From: CAYGDP01 sp964348665
GTDB taxonomy: Bacteria > Verrucomicrobiota > Verrucomicrobiia > Palsa-1439 > CAYGDP01
Length of the DNA: 64,000 nt
Direction of reading: 5' to 3'
Assembly: GCA_964348665.1 (NCBI GenBank)
Contig: CAYGDP010000005.1
Location: 124,001 to 188,000 of the forward strand
Below the pieces are notes generated by a model. That model did no database searches, was not told the origin of the DNA, and was given only the letters and a program-made list of their open reading frames with translations. The stretch's first letter is position 1, and every line of letters begins with the position of its first letter. Position numbers and translations under genes: made by a program. This document shows positions 59,854 to 64,000 of the stretch, in pieces.

Positions 59854-60897
59854 TTGAAACTCTTCGGGTCCAAACGCCAGCGAATTATCGCTGCTGACTT
59901 AGGCACCACCAGCTTCAAGGTGGCAGAAGTTCAGCGGGATGCCAGCGGCCTAACCCTCACGGCGTTTGGGGCCAAGCCCATTCCGTCGGGCGCGATCGAA
60001 AAGCGGGATGTCAAGGAATTGGTCTCGGTGCTCAAGTCGTTGCTTGCTGAGCGCAACATCCCGGCAGGTCCCGCGACGGCGGTTGTCAGCCCCCGATCCA
60101 GCTTATTGCGGATTGTCGAGTTACCACTGATGCCGCTGAATGAACTAAAACAGAGTTTGAAAGCCAACAGCCTTCGATTCCTTCATCAAGACTGCAGCTC
60201 TTACGCGATGGATTGTCACATTCTAGGTCAAAAAAGCGGCGCAGCGGGGGATACCACCGCGAATCGCGTACAGGTCTTGGTTGTCGGCGCGCCGATGGAA
60301 GAAGTCCGATTTTACCGGGATATCATGGCGGCTGCGGGATTGAAGCCCAGGGAAATGACCCTATCCGCCATTGCCATGTTGAATGCTTTCGAAGCAAGTC
60401 AGGCGAAGGACTTTACAGAAGAAACCGTCTCCCTGATTGACGCGGCCAATATGAGTAGCACGATGCTGGTTCTTCACAAAGGCGTGCCGATGTTGACACG
60501 CAGCTTGCAGTTTGGCGGTAATCATCTTCGATCCACACTCATGCGCGCTTTGAATTTGGACGCCGCTAAGGCCGAAAAAGAAAGCCTGACAATGGGGGAT
60601 GCGGCGCAGAAAGCTTTGCAGCGACCGTTGGATGAATTTGCTAAGGAAATCCGGTCGTCGGTCGATTTTTTCGAGCATCAGCGTGGTGAACCGGTTTCCA
60701 AAATTTATCTGGCGGGCGGAAATGCCTGTCAGCCCTTTGTTCTTACTTTTTTGCAGGAGCACGTCGGAATGCCCTGTCTCGCTTGGAATCCTGCGCAAAC
60801 GATCACACAGAAACTCTCTACCGAGCGATCGGCAGAACTCTTAACCCAAGGTCCAATCATGGCCGCGGCCATCGGGGCGGCAATCACGTCCTCCTAA
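59854..60897 (+). CDS. pilM: Type IV pilus assembly ATPase-like protein PilM
   Basis: PilM, 347 residues, actin/FtsA-like fold of the cytoplasmic side. Phosphate-binding motif IAADLGTTSFKVAEV at residues 10-25, then VVSPRSSLLRIVELPLM, and LAGGNACQPF near 290. It binds the cytoplasmic tail of PilN in the alignment complex. The start is TTG at 59854, preceded by GGAGG at 7 nt, the same arrangement as pilP. First gene of pilMNOPQ, with stop-start gaps of a few bases to pilN. Confidence 0.93.
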   Translation: MKLFGSKRQRIIAADLGTTSFKVAEVQRDASGLTLTAFGAKPIPSGAIEKRDVKELVSVLKSLLAERNIPAGPATAVVSPRSSLLRIVELPLMPLNELKQSLKANSLRFLHQDCSSYAMDCHILGQKSGAAGDTTANRVQVLVVGAPMEEVRFYRDIMAAAGLKPREMTLSAIAMLNAFEASQAKDFTEETVSLIDAANMSSTMLVLHKGVPMLTRSLQFGGNHLRSTLMRALNLDAAKAEKESLTMGDAAQKALQRPLDEFAKEIRSSVDFFEHQRGEPVSKIYLAGGNACQPFVLTFLQEHVGMPCLAWNPAQTITQKLSTERSAELLTQGPIMAAAIGAAITSS

Positions 60898-60899
60898 CT

Positions 60900-61631
60900 A
60901 TGCCTATCCATATCAATCTTCTGGAAGAAGAGCGCGCACTGGCTCAAGCGCGTGAGCGAGACCCCGTCCGGTTGACGATTTTGATTGGGTTACTTGTGCT
61001 TTTGCTGGCCGGAGCGGCGGGCGCAGCCTTTATGGTGCTAAAATTGCAGGCAACCACAAAGTTTGACCAGTTGAGTTCCAAGTTGCAAGGGATGATTCCC
61101 CAGCAAAAAGAGGCGCTTGCCGCGCTCGAAGAAATGAAGGTGCTCACCAAAAAGAAAAAAACTTGGTATGAACTTCCCCGGAAACGGTTCCTGGTAGCGA
61201 CCCAGCTCGACGCCGTCAAGGAATCCATGGATGCCGAGTCACATCTCACGCGAATTTCATTCGATTACGAGGTGATAAAGGTCGTTGCAGCAAAACCTCC
61301 GCCAACGTCGTCCAAAAGCGAGTCAGCCAGTAAAAAAGAAGAGAGACCTCAACCACCAAAGGATCGTAAGCGCGTCCGGTTGACCCTGGAGGGCGTGCTC
61401 TACAGCAAGGATGCCGATCAAGCCATCCGTGAATTCATCGAAGTATTGCGCCCGGAAGCAGATAATCCGCGCCCGCTGGCGACGGATTTGAATCCTGTGG
61501 AAAGTGTCAAACTGATCAAATTTCCGAAAGATAAAATTGTAATTCCACCCCAATCGCCGGGCGGACAGCGCCAGGAGATTGAGGTTGGCAAGTTTACGAT
61601 CCATTGCTGGTATAAGGACCGGCTCCCTTAA
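60900..61631 (+). CDS. pilN: Type IV pilus alignment protein PilN
   Basis: A 243-residue bitopic inner-membrane protein. The first residues IHINLLEEERA resemble the PilM-binding INLLP tail of PilN, one transmembrane helix lies at about 23-47, then a coiled coil and a periplasmic ferredoxin-like part. It is somewhat longer than typical PilN (about 200) with a Ser/Lys-rich insertion near 130-155. The ATG at 60900 is 2 nt after the pilM stop. A longer upstream frame overlaps pilM and is rejected. Confidence 0.85.
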   Translation: MPIHINLLEEERALAQARERDPVRLTILIGLLVLLLAGAAGAAFMVLKLQATTKFDQLSSKLQGMIPQQKEALAALEEMKVLTKKKKTWYELPRKRFLVATQLDAVKESMDAESHLTRISFDYEVIKVVAAKPPPTSSKSESASKKEERPQPPKDRKRVRLTLEGVLYSKDADQAIREFIEVLRPEADNPRPLATDLNPVESVKLIKFPKDKIVIPPQSPGGQRQEIEVGKFTIHCWYKDRLP

Positions 61632-61636
61632 ATTTT

Positions 61637-62254
61637 ATGGCACTGACGAAAGAAAAACGGGAAAAAGTGATGATCGTCGCGATGATTTTGGTCGCGGCGG
61701 TGGGTGCCGTCGCCTACTTCTGGATCGGTCACCAGTGGCAGGCATGGAGCAAGAAAAAGGCGGATATTGTCAACGTCGAGAAGCGCATTTACGAGGCCAA
61801 GAAAAACATCGACGACGCCAATAAACAGTCCGACACGCTCGACGACATTCGGTCGGGTACCGAGGAGATGGAGTCCAAGCTGCCGACGGGCGATATCCTC
61901 TCTTGGCTCATTGCCGAGTTCGGCCGGATTGCATCGCGTTACCAATTGAAGCCTCCGGAAGTGCAGACGAGCAGTTCGCTGCTCTACGGGAAAAAAGGCA
62001 AGGACGACAAGAGCAGTCCGACGCCCGGCTACAAGGTGTTGGCCTACAAAGTGTTGATGGTTGGCGATTATCATAAATGTGGTATGTTTGTTCGCGATGT
62101 CGAGAACGAGTACCCGTTGTTTGAGATTTCAAAACTTGAAGTGCTCGGAGATCCAAAAGATCCCAAGGAGCAGAAGGTTACGTTTACCGTGGAGGTGTTG
62201 ACTCTTGAAGACAAACCAAAAATACAACCCGAAAAACCGCAGACTACCAAGTAG
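61637..62254 (+). CDS. pilO: Type IV pilus alignment protein PilO-like
   Basis: A 205-residue bitopic protein: short cytoplasmic tail, one helix at about 12-31, coiled coil at 40-75 and a periplasmic domain (YKVLAYKVLMVGDYHKCGMFVRDVENEYPLF). Size and layout match PilO, which dimerises with PilN. Identification rests on position and topology more than on sequence motifs. The downstream pilP begins inside its last 50 nt in another frame. Confidence 0.8.
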   Translation: MALTKEKREKVMIVAMILVAAVGAVAYFWIGHQWQAWSKKKADIVNVEKRIYEAKKNIDDANKQSDTLDDIRSGTEEMESKLPTGDILSWLIAEFGRIASRYQLKPPEVQTSSSLLYGKKGKDDKSSPTPGYKVLAYKVLMVGDYHKCGMFVRDVENEYPLFEISKLEVLGDPKDPKEQKVTFTVEVLTLEDKPKIQPEKPQTTK

Positions 62255-62801
62255 GTCGGCTCTGGTTGTTCTGGCGATGGCAACGTTTGTCGCTGTCGTT
62301 TCCGGCGCGGATAAACCGGCCAAGGCCGGCGCCGAGAAAGCGCCTGCGATCAAATTGCCCGAAGAAATTCCGGTCGCGACGTACTCCCAGCGCGGACGTA
62401 ATCCGTTCGTGTCAAAAATGGAACGTCCTCCGACAGGTGGAGGAGAAATTCAACAACGCGGCCCAGATTGGGAGCCGGTGTTTGGCGGGACGATCATTGG
62501 AGGCTTGACCCGTCAAGTCATTCTGAATGACCGCGTGGTTGAGCAGGGGAAAACCGTGACGTTTGTCGGGGAAGACGAGACGCACACGGTCAAAGTGATC
62601 AGCGTGATGTCGGAATCTGCCACCATTGAGATCGATGGCAAGCGAACTGCTACGATAAAAAAGAGGGACAAATCAGATGGTTCCGACGGGGGTTCCTCCC
62701 CAAGAAAAAGTAGTAGTCCAGTGAAGATAACGAATAAAGAAACGGGAGGAAATTCGGCCCCGGAAGGGGAGTCCGAGATTCAGAAAAAGGAGACGCCATG
62801 A
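62205..62801 (+). CDS. pilP: PilP-like pilus protein
   Basis: A 198-residue exported protein. N-terminal hydrophobic segment (about 18-35), then the RNPFVSKME motif near residue 65 typical of PilP-like proteins (the GRDPF/RNPF box), a small beta domain (VFGGTIIGGLTRQVILNDRV to GKRTATIKKR) and a Ser/Lys/Glu-rich tail. It should link the PilNO complex to the secretin. The start is TTG at 62205 with GGAGG 9 nt upstream, overlapping pilO by 50 nt. The frame and motif make it preferable to a later ATG. Confidence 0.8.
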   Translation: MKTNQKYNPKNRRLPSRSALVVLAMATFVAVVSGADKPAKAGAEKAPAIKLPEEIPVATYSQRGRNPFVSKMERPPTGGGEIQQRGPDWEPVFGGTIIGGLTRQVILNDRVVEQGKTVTFVGEDETHTVKVISVMSESATIEIDGKRTATIKKRDKSDGSDGGSSPRKSSSPVKITNKETGGNSAPEGESEIQKKETP

Positions 62802-64000
62802 ATGCGATGAATCGACCTATGTTTCGAAAAATATCGGCAATCACGTTTTGTTTGATTGCTTCTTTGGCTTGGGGACAGGATGAGGCCAAGCCTGCTCCGC
62901 AGCCTGTCCTTGAAGTGAATGACGCCGATCAAGTCTTGCGGATCGCCAATGCGCCAATCCGCACCGTAGTGGATGTGCTTGCAGATAACGCCAAGCTCAA
63001 CATCATCGTTCCTGGGGAATTACAAGGCAACATTACCATCAGCTTGCGGGGAGTGGATTCCGAGACCGCTCTGCGGCTTGTCTTGGAATCTGCCGGGTTT
63101 GCGATGGTCAAGGAAGGTAATGTTGTCAAAGTCAAAAAACTTGTCGTGAAAAAGACTTCGGAAGAACCGTTGGAACTCGCGGTCATTCGCTTGCGCTACG
63201 CGCGCGCCAACGAAGTCGTCAATGCCCTGGGACCGCTCGTCAGTCCGTTGGGAAAGGTCAGCACCTTGGCAGCGACGACGGGAACCGTGCAAGGAGCCGC
63301 GAGAACGGCGGTTCAAGCCGCCAAAGGCACCGACCCGTTTCAGAATCAGATGAGTAGCCAGACGGTCGTGATCGCCGATATCGCGGCTTGGATGCCAAAA
63401 CTCAAGGCTGTTGTGGAGGAATTGGACACTCCGCCTCAACAGGTTGTCATCCACGCCAAACTGTGGGAGGTCGTCAAAAATCCGTCCGAGGTCAAAGGAA
63501 TTGATTGGTCGCAGACGTTCGGCGGTTATCAATTGGGTTTGAGCGCCGGGCAACAGCCTACCCCAACAGATCTGACTGCAAACACTACGGTGGATGCACG
63601 CACTCTTTCCACGACATTTGCATTGAGCAATTTTCATTGGATCGGTACGGCTGTGATGAACGCTCAACAGGTTCGAGCCACCGTTGGATACCTCTACCAA
63701 GATAGTGATGCAGAATTGGTTGGCAGTCCCCATGTGGCGGTCGAGGATGGTAAGCTCGCCAGGTTGAACGTGACGACGCAAGTGCCTATTCCGCAATTCA
63801 CTTTCAACAGCACGACCGCAAGCCTGGAACTTTCCGGGTTCGAGTACAAGGACATCGGTGTTACGTTGAACGTGACGCCGCGCATCAGTCCCAACGAGTC
63901 GGTCAGCATGTTGGTCTCGCCGGAGGTTTCCAACCTCAATACGCAGGCGGATTTTGCGAAATTCGGCGTCGTGACAGGCAGCAGCACTTCAACGACTGTT
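62798..64000 (+). CDS. pilQ: Type IV pilus secretin PilQ, 3' end outside window
   Basis: The first 401 codons of a secretin, open at the right edge. Signal peptide about 1-26, then secretin N-domains: RTVVDVLADNAKLNIIVPGEL (STN-like) near 53-73 and the N1-type LAVIRLRYARANEVVNALGPL near 127. The C-terminal barrel domain begins near 285-345, with LVGSPHVAVEDGKLARLNV and TTQVPIPQF, the usual secretin signature. The ATG at 62798 overlaps the pilP stop (ATGA). PilQ forms the outer-membrane pore of the pilus. Between N-domains is a Thr/Ala-rich stretch of about 40 residues. Confidence 0.92.
   Translation, partial: MNAMNRPMFRKISAITFCLIASLAWGQDEAKPAPQPVLEVNDADQVLRIANAPIRTVVDVLADNAKLNIIVPGELQGNITISLRGVDSETALRLVLESAGFAMVKEGNVVKVKKLVVKKTSEEPLELAVIRLRYARANEVVNALGPLVSPLGKVSTLAATTGTVQGAARTAVQAAKGTDPFQNQMSSQTVVIADIAAWMPKLKAVVEELDTPPQQVVIHAKLWEVVKNPSEVKGIDWSQTFGGYQLGLSAGQQPTPTDLTANTTVDARTLSTTFALSNFHWIGTAVMNAQQVRATVGYLYQDSDAELVGSPHVAVEDGKLARLNVTTQVPIPQFTFNSTTASLELSGFEYKDIGVTLNVTPRISPNESVSMLVSPEVSNLNTQADFAKFGVVTGSSTSTTV

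Overview
This is a gene-dense stretch of a GC-rich, Gram-negative-type bacterial chromosome. The gene content points to the PVC superphylum, most likely Verrucomicrobiota. The clues are a MoxR-DUF58-BatA-VWA cluster next to a secreted squalene-cyclase-like protein, a DUF5069 protein, TPR-glycosyltransferase and TMTC-like proteins, many receiver-only regulators, and type IV pilus genes with a secretin. The assignment is inferred from family content only. The outer envelope is supported by a PilQ-type secretin, nucleotide-sugar genes and a periplasmic-type di-haem cytochrome.

Layout. 0-6.2 kb: a small unknown ORF open at the left edge, then a minus-strand operon purD - degenerate S41 protease-like protein - a single chain fusing low-molecular-weight phosphatase, RpiB and serine hydroxymethyltransferase - membrane protein - DUF5069, mostly joined by 4-nt overlaps or gaps of a few bases. 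6.2-17.3 kb: a signalling block. On the minus strand a MASE1-PAS3 histidine kinase drives three stand-alone receivers. On the plus strand are a LuxR regulator and a receiver that both lack the phospho-acceptor Asp, then 7TM-kinase, receiver, receiver, PAS4-kinase and receiver, chained by ATGA overlaps. 17.3-23.8 kb: housekeeping genes (acpS, pdxJ, panC, nadB, a YkuE-like phosphoesterase, HNH). 23.8-34.1 kb: mixed secreted and envelope proteins, including a transglutaminase-like protein, di-haem cytochrome, M24 peptidase, FkbM methyltransferase, TPR-GT9 protein and UshA-like nucleotidase. 34.1-36.8 kb: pilC and a sigma54 activator. 36.8-38.7 kb: paired REP elements beside an AT-richer Ser/Thr kinase. 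38.8-49.6 kb: a TatD-like hydrolase and the MoxR/DUF58/BatA/VWA cluster. 49.8 kb: tRNA-Val(CAC). 50-58.6 kb: a CDP-3,6-dideoxyhexose-type sugar operon with a GT2 and two large membrane proteins. 58.7-64 kb: two pilin paralogues, the first behind a textbook sigma54 promoter, then pilM-N-O-P-Q, with pilQ cut by the window end.

How it fits together. The pilus genes form one functional set split over two loci: pilC plus an NtrC-type activator at 34-37 kb, and a sigma54-driven pilin plus pilMNOPQ at 59-64 kb. The dideoxyhexose operon is probably part of surface polysaccharide synthesis.

Three signals are not explained by gene calls. (1) Three families of REP-like hairpins each carry a 5' GTAG and mostly occur as inverted pairs between convergent genes. 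(2) At least ten genes have a sigma70-like promoter whose -10 box ends only 5-9 nt before the start codon, predicting leaderless or near-leaderless mRNAs. (3) Degenerate enzyme and receiver domains recur. No CRISPR array, insertion sequence, prophage or rRNA was seen.
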